Assembly (NCBI GenBank): GCA_018902385.1
Contig: JABSSW010000054.1
Coordinates: forward strand, 62,001-126,000
DNA from: Physcia stellaris
Lineage: Eukaryota > Ascomycota > Lecanoromycetes > Caliciales > Physciaceae
Direction: 5' to 3'
Length of the DNA: 64,000 bases
Each line of letters starts with the position of its first letter. The first letter of the stretch is position 1. Position numbers and translations under genes: made by a program. Shown here one piece after another: positions 46,585 through 57,420 of this stretch. The notes beneath the pieces were generated by a model. The model was given only the letters and a program-made list of their open reading frames with translations, ran no database searches and was not told the DNA's origin.

Positions 46585-47516
46585 AGTACGTATTTCCAGC
46601 CTTGCACTTTCCTGATCCCTCTGCCCCACTAACACGTGACAGTGCCCCGCATCGTTTCTCCCTCACTGTCAAAAGCCCTCTTTACCTCATCCTCTTTTTC
46701 TCGGCTTCCTAGACATACACACTCCTCAATCCGAAACTTCCACGCATCACCTACAATCATGGCCATCAAGACCTATTTCGATGTCTCTTGGGAAGGGCCA
46801 GTGTTGGTAAACGGCAAGGTAACAAGCAAGGTCGAAAGTAGGCTTCCCCAGATTATCATCAGTAGCCACTACTGGCGATGCTTACCCACTGACAAACTCG
46901 AATGACTGACTGTGGGACAGATCAGTCAGGCCGCATCAACTTTGCACTCTATGATGACGTTGTCCCTAAGACGGCCGAGAATTTTCGTGCGTTGTGCACT
47001 GGCGAGAAGGGCTTTGGATACAAAGGATCGAAGTTCCACCGGGTGATCCCTGAATTCATGCTTCAGGGTGGTGACTTCACCCGTGGCAATGTAAGTTTGC
47101 CATGTGCTGCCGGCGGTAATGTCCATTTAGGAAGTTGTCAGCTAATTGTCGATGTCAGGGCACTGGTGGGAAGTCAATCTACGGAGAGAAATTCGCGGAC
47201 GAGAACTTCAAGAAGCAGCATGTTCGCCCTGGACTCCTCTCAATGGCCAACGCAGGCCCGAATACCAACGGCTCACAGTAAGCTTCTCCCCACCGGTGTG
47301 CGGATCCATTCATCCACAGGCGTTGGTTTAACAGCTTACAGGTTCTTCGTCACCACTGTCGTCACCAGCTGGCTTGACGGCAAACATGTAGTCTTTGGTG
47401 AGGTCGCAGACGATCAATCAATGGACATCGTCAAGGCTATTGAGGCAACGGGTAGTAGTACTGGCAAAATCAAATACTCCAAAGCCCCAACCATTGACGG
47501 TGCCGGACAGCTTTAG
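46585..47516 (+). CDS. Cyclophilin peptidyl-prolyl isomerase, probably dual mitochondrial/cytosolic
   Basis: Cyclophilin A type isomerase, cyclosporin-binding. The cytosolic form starts at ATG 46759: exons 46759-46837, 46921-47090, 47159-47277 and 47342-47516 give 180 aa. Signatures include [49 protein letters not shown] and [12 protein letters not shown]. In the same frame upstream of 46759 lies a mitochondrial-type presequence ([32 protein letters not shown]) with a cleavage-like RNFHAS, but no ATG before the stop at 46630-46632. An intron 46586-46642 (donor GTACGT, branch CTAAC, acceptor CAG) would join A46585 to TG and create the start codon. Neurospora cyclophilin is known to make both forms from one gene. 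The feature start given is that of the long form. Confidence 0.9.
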
Positions 47517-47745
47517 GCGACAAAGGGTTGGAATCTCAAGGTCGTGTAAAACGGAGAAAGCGTTGGAGGCCTTCGAATTCTAATTGCGGCAAAGATCTGC
47601 ATTTTTGTGGTGGCATCTAAAAAGTCTGGCGTCTTCTGAGTAATAGACAACATTGAGCTCCTCACTCTCCAAAGACGCTCTCGTTCCACAAGGCTTGCAT
47701 TTGCTTCAACATTGTTTACCGCTATGTTCAGCGACCGTACAAGTG

Positions 47746-48604
47746 CTACTGTACAACACTTGCAAGCATTTTCTTCCCCCTTTTTCGAACGACAGCATCC
47801 AATATCTCTCGTACTTGTTTGCATCCATCTACGCCGACAGCCAGCATACTCTCCAACCTCTCCACTCTCACCTTCGTCTCCATTACACAGACGCTGACCC
47901 TCTCCCCTGCACCAAGAGTGCCCACCGTCAACCATGGCAATTCTAATTCCTCCTGTCCATTGAGGTCCAGCAAAGGGTCTGCAGTCTCGTTTTCTGCATC
48001 CCTTCCAGTATACGAGGGTATTGAGCCTGAGGTGCAAGCAACGATATAGTCGCTCATTGGTATCCCAGCGTCAATAAGTGCCAATGTAGCGGCATTGAGA
48101 CAGGCAGCAAGAAGTGCCCCATCCTGGGAGAGAATGGAGAGCGTGATTGATATTGTAGATCGAGGGTACAGGTGCGTAAATAATGTAGAGGAAAAGGCTG
48201 ACGAGATGGTCGCTTGCATTTCTATTGTTCGTCTAAGGAAGTCAGTCAGGAACTTTCTACGGCCTTTCTACCGCACTTTACTTCTAAAGCTCCAGGAAGA
48301 GTCAAGGATATTCGCACTTATCACCTCGTCCTCTTTTTCTTCTATCCACTCCGCTGAAGCCCGCTATCCCCACTTCAACATGAACGCTGGCCTTATCGTC
48401 TTGCCCCCCTCCTGCAGCCCCTCTCCGCACCTCTGCAGGCCCGCTCACAGTGCATATGACTTTAGTGTTGCCCATTTCGAGGTATGAACTGCCATCTGCA
48501 GCAGCTTGGGTCGAGATTTGAGCATGAATCCGGCGAAGCTCATTCCATCGCCGCCCGTCGAGGCGGAGGTGGGAGAGGGCGTAGATTGAGGTGTCGAGGG
48601 GCAT
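47746..48604 (-). CDS. rrp41: Exosome core subunit Rrp41/Ski6
   Basis: RNase PH-like subunit of the nine-membered RNA exosome ring, acting in 3' processing and decay of RNA. Exons 48604-48318 and 48232-47746 give 257 aa, near the yeast length of 246. Signatures: RLDGRRWNELRRIHAQIS, SYLEMGNTKVICTVSGP, the fungal Gly-rich insert, GDKRTIEMQATISSAFSS, LYPRSTISITLSILSQDG, AACLNAATLALIDAGIP and DYIVACTSG. The intron has a weak donor (GTGCGA) but closes as GDK-RTIEMQ. Its start is 181 bases from the divergent Snf2 gene. It is tail-to-tail with the cyclophilin gene, 229 bases apart, so the transcripts may overlap. Confidence 0.93.
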
Positions 48605-48785
48605 TACGGATTTGCGTGTGCAGTGTTCGATGAGGTGTTAGGTAGATATTGGAGATCCAATTTGAAATGAGAGACAGTTCTCACTTTGTGAAGAGCAGAC
48701 TGCTGAGATTTTTGGAATCGGGCGTCTTGCGGCGACGCGACAAAAAGACCCCGCGCGTCAACCTGTTCTGCATCGGTCTTCCACC
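48605..48785. promoter_or_regulatory. Short divergent promoter, rrp41 / Snf2 ATPase
   Basis: 181 bases between two start codons facing away from each other, so the promoters must share or overlap. The Snf2 side ends in CCACCATGG, a strong start context. No known factor site is claimed. Confidence 0.55.
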
Positions 48786-51700
48786 ATGGATGATGTTACA
48801 GCAGACCTGACAGACAGCGATGATCTCGATGTTACGCATAGTGTGAGGCGGGACCTTGAAGCTGATGCATACATTACAAGTATCTAAGCGCTGCTTACTG
48901 AATCGAGCGAGATTCATATTCTAACCTGCTGCAGAAGTAAACGACTCCGGCACAGCGACTGAGTCCGCGACCGATACCGACCATGGCGCAAACCAGAGAT
49001 CACGCATGCGCGATAGCAATGTCGGAGGTCAAAGAGTTGAATGGTCCGCTGATAGCGGTGACGACGAGTACGCAAAGTTCAGGGACCGCAAGGCCATCAA
49101 GAGGAAGCAAGCGGCCGCAAGCACTAGAAAAGCAAAAGCCGTGGAGAAAGAGAACGGCATTGGCAATACATCCAAGAAACGAAAGACAGCAAATGGCCCT
49201 GGTAAGAGCAAGGCTGCGAGCAGCAAGGCGAAAGACTGGGGAGACGCATCAGATGATGATTTAGGAATGGAGCACACCCTTCCAGTCTTCCTCCAGTCAC
49301 GCCGCTCTAGATTCGAAAAGCGTATGGAAAACCTCAAAGAGGCTGGATTGAGGCTGCCACCTGGATACGACGACGTCGACTTCTCGGATGATGAGAGACT
49401 GGAGGACCTCAAAGAGAGACCGAAATTTCCCGGAGGCAAGCAGTGGCAACCTTACAAAGATATCCAATTACCAAGGTCTCTAGGACTGATCCCAGCGCCA
49501 GTGGCTCAATATCTAAGGGGCTATCAGATCGATGGTACTGCTTTTCTACATGAATTATTCGTCTACCAGACTGGAGGCATTCTCGGTGATGATATGGGGT
49601 TAGGCAAGACTGTCCAGGTCATCTCGTTTCTTACTGCCGCGTTCGGCAAAACTGGGGACGAGCGCGATTCGAAGCGTATGCGAAAGAAGAGAAGAGCGGG
49701 AAGTTCTTGGTATCCTCGAGTCTTGATCGCCTGCCCCGGTACCTTGATTGAGAATTGGAAGGATGAGCTGAAGCGTTGGGGCTGGTGGCATGTCGATGTT
49801 TTTCATGGAAGCACGAGAGAAGGAGCCTTAGAAGCAGCTAAATCCGGCCGGATCGAGATCATGATCACGACATATACGACGTACAGGATGAACAAGGAAT
49901 CTATTAACGCGATCGAATGGGACTGTGTCATTGCAGACGAATGCCATCAGATCAAAGGCAGACGCTCTGAAACGACTCAGGCCATGAACGAGGTCAATGC
50001 TCTCTGCCGGATAGGCTTGACAGGAACCGCTATTCAGAACTCCTACGACGAGCTGTGGACCCTGCTCAACTGGACGAATCCTGGCAAGTTTGGTCCTATT
50101 TCGGTGTGGAAAGAGACCATAAGCAAACCTTTGAGAGAAGGGCAATCTCACGATGCTACAGTCTTTCAACTAAGCAAAGCTCGCAAAACTGCCGAGAAGC
50201 TTAGAGACAATTTACTTCCTCGCTTCTTCCTTCGCCGCTTGAAATCCCTTATTGCAGATCAACTTCCGCAAAAGAGCGACCGAGTCGTCTTCTGCCCATT
50301 AACAGACACTCAAAGCGATGCTTATGAGAATTTTGTCGACGGTGACGTCGTCCGTCATATCAAAGACTCTACTCTTCCATGTACTTGCGGTTCAGGCAAG
50401 ACACAGGGCTACTGCTGCTTCAAGTATCTTCCTGACGGTGGCAAGTGGCAGTCTTACGTCTTCCCATCCATAGCAAACCTGCAGAAGCTGTCCAATCATA
50501 TGGCAATCATGATCCCGCAGTCTAGCGACCCGAAGGAGAAGCAAGACAAAGATCTAGAAAGTCTTCAAGTCGCTCTACCGGATCAATGGCGTGAGTTGTA
50601 TCGCAGCCGCGACAGTATTCTTAATTACTCAAATCCAGAGTTCTGCGGCAAATGGAAGATTCTTAAGAAGCTTTTGAAGTTCTGGCACGGCAACGGGGAC
50701 AAAGTGCTTGTCTTTTCACATTCCGTGAGACTATTGAAGATGCTCCAAATGCTTTTCACCCATACATCCTACATCGTCGCTTACCTTGATGGAAGTATGT
50801 CCTTGCCAGACCGTGCAAAGGCCGTCGACGACTTCAACAGCGATCCTAGCCAGTTCGTCTTCCTGATCAGCACCAAAGCCGGCGGCGTAGGCCTGAACAT
50901 CACATCAGCGAACAAAGTCGTCGTGGTCGACCCCAACTGGAATCCATCCTACGATCTCCAAGCCCAAGACCGCGCCTACCGAATCGGCCAAAGCCGCGAC
51001 GTGGAAGTCTTCAGACTGGTCTCGGCGGGCACGATCGAAGAGATCGTCTACGCGCGCCAGATCTACAAGCAGCAACAAGCCAACATCGCCTACACCGCCA
51101 GCACCGAACGGCGCTACTTCAAAGGCGTGCAGGACGACAAGACGCAAAAAGGCGAGATCTTCGGCCTCGCCAACCTCTTCGCGTACCAAGGCGACAACAT
51201 GGTGTTGCGGGACATTGTCAACAAAACCAACGTCGCCGAATCCCGCGCGGGAGTCCAAGTCGTCGGCTTCGAGCTCTCGCAGGAAACCGACGACGACGGG
51301 GACCCCCTCCGCTCCGACGACGAAGACGGCGCCATGAGCCAGCTGGCCGCGATGGTCGTCGACGAGGCCGCCGAAATAGCCGGCACCACCGACCCGAAAA
51401 AAGCGTCCGGGAAAAAGAAAGAGAAAGTCAGCGCAGTGGTCAGGAAGAAAAAGAAGGTCGACCCCGTGCAAGCCATCCTCGCGGGCGCGGGCGTCGAGTA
51501 CTCGCACGAAAACAGCGAGGTCGTCGGCTCCTCGCGCGTGGAAGCCAAACTGAGCCGCCGCGCGCAGGAGGCGGGACTTGATATCGATATGGGCGGTATG
51601 CACGTCTTTGCTAATACGCAGGATCGGGCTTCGAAGCCTAAGTACGCCGCGGAGGAGAGTGATAGCGATCTTGTGGAGATTGATGGCGGACTAGATGGCA

Positions 51701-51909
51701 GTGAGAGGAAAGACGCGGGCGAGATCGAGTGGCGGTATCACCCCCCGCGGGAAGTGATGGAGAGACAGCTTTGCACGATGGCGCGGACGTTTGGGTATGA
51801 GGATGTGGTCGAGTTTGCGTGTGTCGTTGAGGGCTGGACGCAGGCGCAGAGGAGGGATTGTTTGGAGAGGTTTTATAGAGGTCGTAGGGAGAGGATGGGG
51901 CTTGTGTGA
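48786..51909 (+). CDS. Snf2-family DNA translocase, ERCC6L2-like
   Basis: Double-stranded-DNA ATPase for chromatin or DNA repair. Exons 48786-48879 and 48935-51909 give 1022 aa. The N-terminal 150 residues are acidic then Lys-rich. Motor lobe 1: LRGYQIDGTAFLHEL, Walker A DDMGLGKT (about 249), DEAH box as DECH (VIADECHQ, about 363), LTGTAIQNSYDELW. Lobe 2: VFSHSVRLLKML, STKAGGVGLNI, DRAYRIGQSRDVEVFRL. Between lobes sits CTCGSGKTQGYCC (about 513), a SEC-C-like zinc-binding pattern. The C-terminal FGYEDVVEFACVVEGW...RDCLERFY resembles the HEBO domain of ERCC6L2 as I recall it. The path after the motor (ESRAGVQVVGFE, then GAGVEYSHENSEVVGSSRVE) also fits the ERCC6L2 group. Codons turn strongly C/G-ending from about 50.84 kb on. 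Confidence 0.88.
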
Positions 51910-52238
51910 TGCTATTTTGCTGGATCTAGATGAGCGAGGCGTTTGAGGTGGTTTGAGGGTTGATGGTTGGTATGATACCCCAAGTGTTTTCCGGTCTTTT
52001 GGCATCGTTCTGCTTCGATTTCGACGTTCTCATGCATACCCCAGAGCTTTTTCTTCTGTTACATGATAAGATATTGAAACGATCAGATGCTCGATCTCTA
52101 CGTCGTCGTCCAAAGTCCTCGATTCTCGTTCTTTAATACTCCTATGATTATGAAATACAAAAAGCTGGTGATCCTCCTCCATAGTCGAATCCACTGATAG
52201 CGAGTCTTATGGTTCAGGCATTTGATTTGTTCGGGTTC

Positions 52239-52273
52239 AAGTCGTCAAGTCGTTAAGTCGTTAAGTCGTCAAA
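52239..52273. repeat. Short tandem repeat, about four 9-base units
   Basis: Four consecutive units of AAGTCGTYA, where Y alternates between C and T. Confidence 0.75.
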
Positions 52274-52543
52274 GCGTCCAATTCTCAAACCCTCAGAGTC
52301 CTCAGTAGACAAATACCACCCTCAAGACTAGATACTGAGTCGCTACTGGCTTTCCGACGTTTGATCGGCAATAGCTGCCTTGAGGGTGGAGATATAAGAC
52401 ACGAGTAGCATCCTAATCTGCGGCTGGGTGGCAGATCTCGCGCTGGTGCTGGGGATGGGAGGGTAGGACAGGATTGAAAGTGGGATTGGGAACGGGGATG
52501 GGGGAAAAGGTGACTGATTCGTGAGAGGAGTAGTTATTGAGAA

Positions 52544-52583
52544 AGGGCAGGGGAGAGGAGGGGAGGGGAGGGGAGAGGAGGGG
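52544..52583 (+). repeat. G-run tract, possible G-quadruplex
   Basis: Seven or more runs of three or four G separated by one to three A/G bases on plus; upstream (52441-52510) further GGG runs occur. Fits the G3+N1-7 pattern. Confidence 0.6.
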
Positions 52584-52852
52584 AAACGGTGCCCCCTCAA
52601 CGAAAGTAGTGAGTTTTAATATACATTGGTGGAATTTGCAGGTGTCGTTCTAGCGCTTGCGCGGTTTCGTGGGTCGTATTTTGGTGCCATGGCGGTAGAT
52701 ATTAGGAGTAGATGTTCTGGGCAGCTTGGTATCGGGGTTGCAACTCGGCGCCTTGTGGCTCTTGGAGGGTTCTTGAGGTTGAGAAAGGGCTCTGACCTTA
52801 TGGCCTCTCATCCAAATTCACTCCCCCCTCTTGGTGGAGAGAGGGAATCCCT

Positions 52853-53754
52853 TCAAACCCACCCTCCCCTTTCCCTCTTCCCTACCCCGTCCGCCCACAC
52901 CGGGGTCGTATCCCTCGCCAGCATCCTCCCCCCTCCTTCCCTCCCCACCTCCACCGCCCCAACAGCCTCAACCTCCACCCCCAACTCCCTCTCCAAAGCC
53001 TCTCTACACCCCCCACACATCCCACCTACATGCACCCTCTTCCCATGCACCCGTAACCCCCTCACCAAAGCGCTCCGAACCTCCCGCGCCTCCCGCCTCA
53101 CATCGCTCCCATCCCAATACCGCACCCAGTACCCCCTCTCCAGCTCCTCCTCCTCGCCCAGCGCCTCGATCTCAACGCCCACCTCCTCCAGCGCCATCAT
53201 CGTGTTCACGTGCGCCGGCAGCGCGAACACGCTCTCTTCCACCGGCAGCACAAGGCCCAGCAACACTGCAAAGCCGTAGGGCCAAGTGGTGCCAGTCGCG
53301 TCGATCATGTCCGCCATGTTGAGACAGATGCGTAGTTTGCGGAGGCGGTGTGTTTGGAGGAGTTTGCGCATCGTGTCCGCGGGGAGGGCGGGGGTGCAGA
53401 CGTGAAGGGTGAGTGTTAGGTGAGAGTAGAGGGTGGTGCTGAATTCGGCGGTGAAGGCGCGGGAGAGGTGGAAGAGGGTGGTTGGGAAGTGGGTGTGGCT
53501 TGCTGTGAGGTATGTTTTGTATGGAGGGGGCGCAAAAGGGGGAGAGGGAAGGGGGGCTTGCAGGGGCCGAGCATGTGTGTGTAGATCAGGTTGCGAAGCT
53601 CGAGGGGGAGGGAGAAGAAGGGGAATGGTGTTGGCGATGGTTCGAGGGGGGCGATTGGGCGAGGAAGGATTGGAGGGGAGGGCAGATTGTGGGTGGAGGA
53701 TAAGGGCTCGACTGCCGAGGGGAAGAAATGCGAGAGGCGGAGAGCTTTCGGCAT
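52853..53754 (-). CDS. Protein with LPLELRNLIY (2EXR/F-box-like) motif; frame broken at a C6 run
   Basis: A fungal protein of unknown function. From ATG 53754: MPKALRLSHFFP, a Pro-rich stretch, then SLPLELRNLIYTHMLGP, the opening motif of the many 2EXR/F-box-like fungal proteins. After GPCKP the frame ends, while the next frame continues TYLTASHTHFPTTLFHLSRA, AEFSTTLYSHLTLTLHV, LRKLRICLNMADMI and a charged C-terminus with CGGCREALERELGV to the stop at 52853. The change falls in a six-C run (G6 on plus, 53551-53556). There is no GT donor between, so an intron cannot explain it; one more C would keep the frame. Very high GC with C-ending codons. An ATG at 53910 lies upstream in the first frame. 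Confidence 0.65.
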
Positions 53755-54788
53755 GTTGCTTTTGTGATGATTGAGGTATAAGAATGGGTATTGCCCGACA
53801 TATAGGAGACTGAAACAAAAGATGGAATTTGAAAGCAAGCGTAAATTACCAAAAAAAGTCGATAAGATGGGAGATGAGATGAGTACTTGACTTTCAGAAT
53901 GAGATGCCATCCAAGCATTATCAAAGAGGTTAGAAAATTGAGTCAGAGGTGACTCAGACAGACACTGGAGCTATTGAGCAAGCTTCGTACGAAGTACTTT
54001 ATTGCTGAGCTACAGCTACCCTACTCACACGAGTTCGGCTCGATGAGCTAGAGGATAGTTGATGAGTCAAAGGCTCCAAGCCAAAATCCGGAGACTCTTC
54101 GCCAAGCATTGCCGGAGGTATCTCGAGGGCTAAAACAATACATGATTTGAACAAGTGTCTCGTGAGCTTTCGGAGCTGCGATGGTAGAGGTCTGACTCAA
54201 TAATAATGAGCCGGATGGAGATGCAGGGCTACTATCTCGGCTATTTATCCTCATGCCAAGACGCTAGAGAGCTTAAACGAACATTCTGACAGTGGAGAGA
54301 ACAAAAGCTGTTTCGAAGGTAAAGAGGTGTCTGGAATGACAAGGCTAACAAAGTTCAAGGATATCTATTTGGGCCAATGCATTCGCTTCGCATCACTCCC
54401 TTTCCCCAGCCATATCTCCTATTCTACCTGCTACAAGCTAGAACACACCGGTCTTTCGAACAGTGTGCGCTGGTGCAATAAGGGCATCGCGTACTTAATC
54501 CACAGGTGGAATCGAATTGCGAGATCCTAATATTACAGGTAAGCTATGTGCCAAGATAGCTAATCATAAGCATACAAGCATATAAACATTAACGTTTCCT
54601 CATCTTTCATCGCTGCCCTACACGTATGTCCAGATGTCATCCTCTGCTCCCTTCCCGATCATCTCTCATCCAATTGTTGTCCCTCTAGATGCTCCTCTTA
54701 TTGATCCTCCAACCCCTGCACGCTGTCCAAAAAATCCAAGAACCGAGAACGAAGAACAAGAAGAGACTGTATATACTATGCCAAGCCT
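53755..54788. other. Spacer between C-rich protein gene and Zn2Cys6 gene
   Basis: 1 kb with small frames on both strands and no domain. The promoter of the minus-strand C-rich gene should be at its left end. Confidence 0.45.
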
Positions 54789-57420
54789 TCACCACCAGTT
54801 CGTCATCCCTCCCATACCCGGCACCTCTCCCATTCCGTTCATCGGTATCGGCAATTGTGCGGGCTGTCCCGCATAATCCTTCACCATCTCATCCCAGCCC
54901 ACCCAATTCATGTTCCCATCCGCCATGATCGGCTCCTGAATGTTAGCAAACGACGTCTCGTCATAGAGCCATTGGTCGACCAGGTTTCCATTCATTCCTT
55001 TTCCGTTGTCGTTGCCATTACTGAACTGATGTAGATAGCTGTCTTCCATCGCTAGCATTGGCGGAAGACCGTTGGTATCGAGCGGATAGAGAGTCTGCGT
55101 GGGGTTATTGACAAAGGGTAAGAGACCCGTGTAATCCAATGGATTCGAAGCTGCGTTGAGGCCTGGCATCACCTCCGCCGGCGGCAGATTCTTAGACGAT
55201 ATAGTGGGTCCTAGGGAGCCATCAAGCGGGAAGCGTTTGCGCTTCTCTAATTCCTCCGCTCTGGCTGCGCGGGCACGGATCATCATCTTGCGGAGCGGCT
55301 TCCAGAGCATACCCTTCTTGGTTGTAGGGTCGCCCGCATGCCATTCTTTGAAGACGGCGTCTATGATTGGCCACGCGCGCTCGACTTCGGGGCCCTTCGT
55401 CCGCACAGCGAGCTGGGACAGAACGTACGCCATGGCATGCCACTGCTGATAAGTAGCGAAGAGCCAGCCCCATCTGCGGGTTGCCTTTTCGGTTTCGAGG
55501 AGGCGGGAGAACTCAATGACTTCGACAGAGGTGAGAAAGAGGCGGTCAAGTGTCTCCTTGGGTAAACCAGCGCCGCGGTCTTCGCGTAGGAGGGGATGGT
55601 GGACGACAAGCCACATCTTCGCCATGATGAGCCGGGTTACCGTTGCGGCAACCCAGTTCAGGGGGACACTGAGATCACAGTATATGAGGTATTTCTTCTC
55701 GAGATACTGGTGCAACTCTTCTATAATATGCTCCTTGTCTTCTAGGGTCATCTTTGCGCCCCTTGTCCGACAAGCGCCCGGTCCTGGTGGAGCGTAGCTT
55801 AATCGTCGCACGGTGGTGCTAACTGAATATCGTATCAAGTCAAAGGTTGTCTCTGTCCAACCCTCATGCTCTTTCGGGCTTTCTGTGGTAGTGGGGCAGA
55901 AATCGTCATCATTAATGTTGGAGGGATATTTGGTGTCGAATGTGGATTCGACAATGGAAGGATCAATGCCATGATCTTCAGACGCCCGCACGTCCAGTGT
56001 GCAGATATGCCACCACAGTCTCCTACGCATTTCTGTGTCGAACGTCGATAGACCAAAGTGGGAGCCGTCTCGGTGAACGCCCAAGGCGGTGGCCAGTCGA
56101 ATGAGAAGCCCAGATAAACTCCAGACATAGCGAGTATCGTCAGAACGACGAGCACACGTTAGGTATAGCGTGAAAGATTGTAGGACCAAGACTTCTTGTG
56201 TGCTAAGAAAATTGGCTCGCGCCAAAGATTGCTCGAATGCAAACCGATACTTCTTAAGACCTGAGTCCTTGTCCATCCCAAGGACCGCTAAGCAATCACT
56301 TGGATTCATCGAAGTTACAACGGCATAGTATATGGCAAACATCATCGTCTCCATCGGCTTGCTCATATGGCTCAAGTTGCGGACGGCTTCACGAATGAGC
56401 TTCTCAGTATGGGGCCTATGTAATATTCTGAGAACTGGGTCCACGTTCTCCTTGAATATTTCCCAGTACATTGGAATTTGCGTTGTAGGAGGATGAAAGT
56501 TCCTCAACGAACGAACCGTAGAACTGAAGTTGAAAATGAAGCCGGTGCTGTTTGTAGACGCCGAAGAGCCAGAAGCTGAGCCCGGGGAAGGGTAGTCGTC
56601 TTCGTCATCTGTAGGGTCGTCAAGTATATCGCGCATCTCAGCTACCTTCACCAGACAAATATCAGCTGCTTTATAGATCTCGGACTTGCGTTCTCAAGGG
56701 AGCTATGCATACCTCTTCGCTCAACGAAGTCCAAAACTTATTGCTGACATATCTACTCCTACCCTCCTCCACAACCAGACGTCCAAAGTCTTTTACAAGC
56801 TTGCCGGTTCCTTTATCGTCATCTTTTTGATCCAGGTAATTCAAAAACCGAGTTGTATTGCACCCCGGATCTTTTTCCGCCAGGGTACCCTTGACGACGA
56901 TTGGCTTTCCTGTTCCATGTTCTGGTCCAGCTTCGTCCTCTTCTTCGATCTCTTTACCCATGTCCTTGACCATACCCTCGAGTTTCCTCAGTCTTGCCAG
57001 GAGCTCGGTGTCTGGCGGTTTCCTACTTCGGCGCGGCGCCCTACCAGGGCCTGGGAAAATGCATTCGATCCCCGCTTTGTTGCAATTGATGCATGGGTGC
57101 TGTTTGTCACATCGGACCTTTCTCTTCCTGCAGGTTACACAGGATCTCGGGTTCAAGGAGCTTCCTGCAGCCATGTGCTTTGGAGCATGGCCGTTGCTCG
57201 GTCTGGAACCGTTAGAGGTCGTGGGACCACTGTGATCGCTAAGGGTAGCTTCATGTTGGGATATTGGCGAGTCGCTACCAGCGCGAGGCATATAAAGATT
57301 TCCACCATGAGAAGGCATAGCGGGTGTGGATTTCTCGTTCGGGAGATGACCGTTTGCTGAGTGCTTTCCTTCCGTGGCCCTTGTGCCAGCGCTCTTGGTC
57401 TTGTTTCGAGAGTCTCCCAT
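54789..57420 (-). CDS. Zn2Cys6 transcription factor with fungal_trans (MHR) domain
   Basis: A binuclear-zinc-cluster transcription factor. Exons 57420-56713 and 56645-54789 give 854 aa. DNA-binding cluster: Cys 94, 97, 104, 110, 113 and 120 (CVTCRKRKVRC, CINCNKAGIEC), preceded by a disordered Ser/Gly-rich arm and followed by a linker with heptads (LLARLRKLEGMVKDM, about 145-160) for dimerisation. The middle-homology region runs about 270-620: YWEIFKENVDPVLRILH, FAIYYAVVTSM, ALGVHRDGS, RRRLWWHICTLD, GIDPSIVESTFDT. The C-terminus is Met/Asn/Gly-rich (ending GMGGMTNWW), likely an activation part. The LHRP-to-DCLAVLG arrangement resembles factors of the Bas1/Stb5-like MHR class only in general; target genes are unknown. 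Confidence 0.92.

Larger units (their letters stand above)
51910..52852. other. Repeat-bearing spacer between Snf2 gene and C-rich protein gene
   Basis: Convergent 3' region of two genes, with a tandem 9-base repeat near 52.24 kb and purine G-runs near 52.55 kb. A minus frame at 52343-52600 is a shadow of the G-runs. Confidence 0.5.

Noticed and set aside
50905-51603. Antisense 232-residue frame opposite the Snf2 C-terminus
   Set aside because: It arises from the GC-rich, C-ending codons of the sense gene; no domain, and the sense frame has clear helicase motifs.
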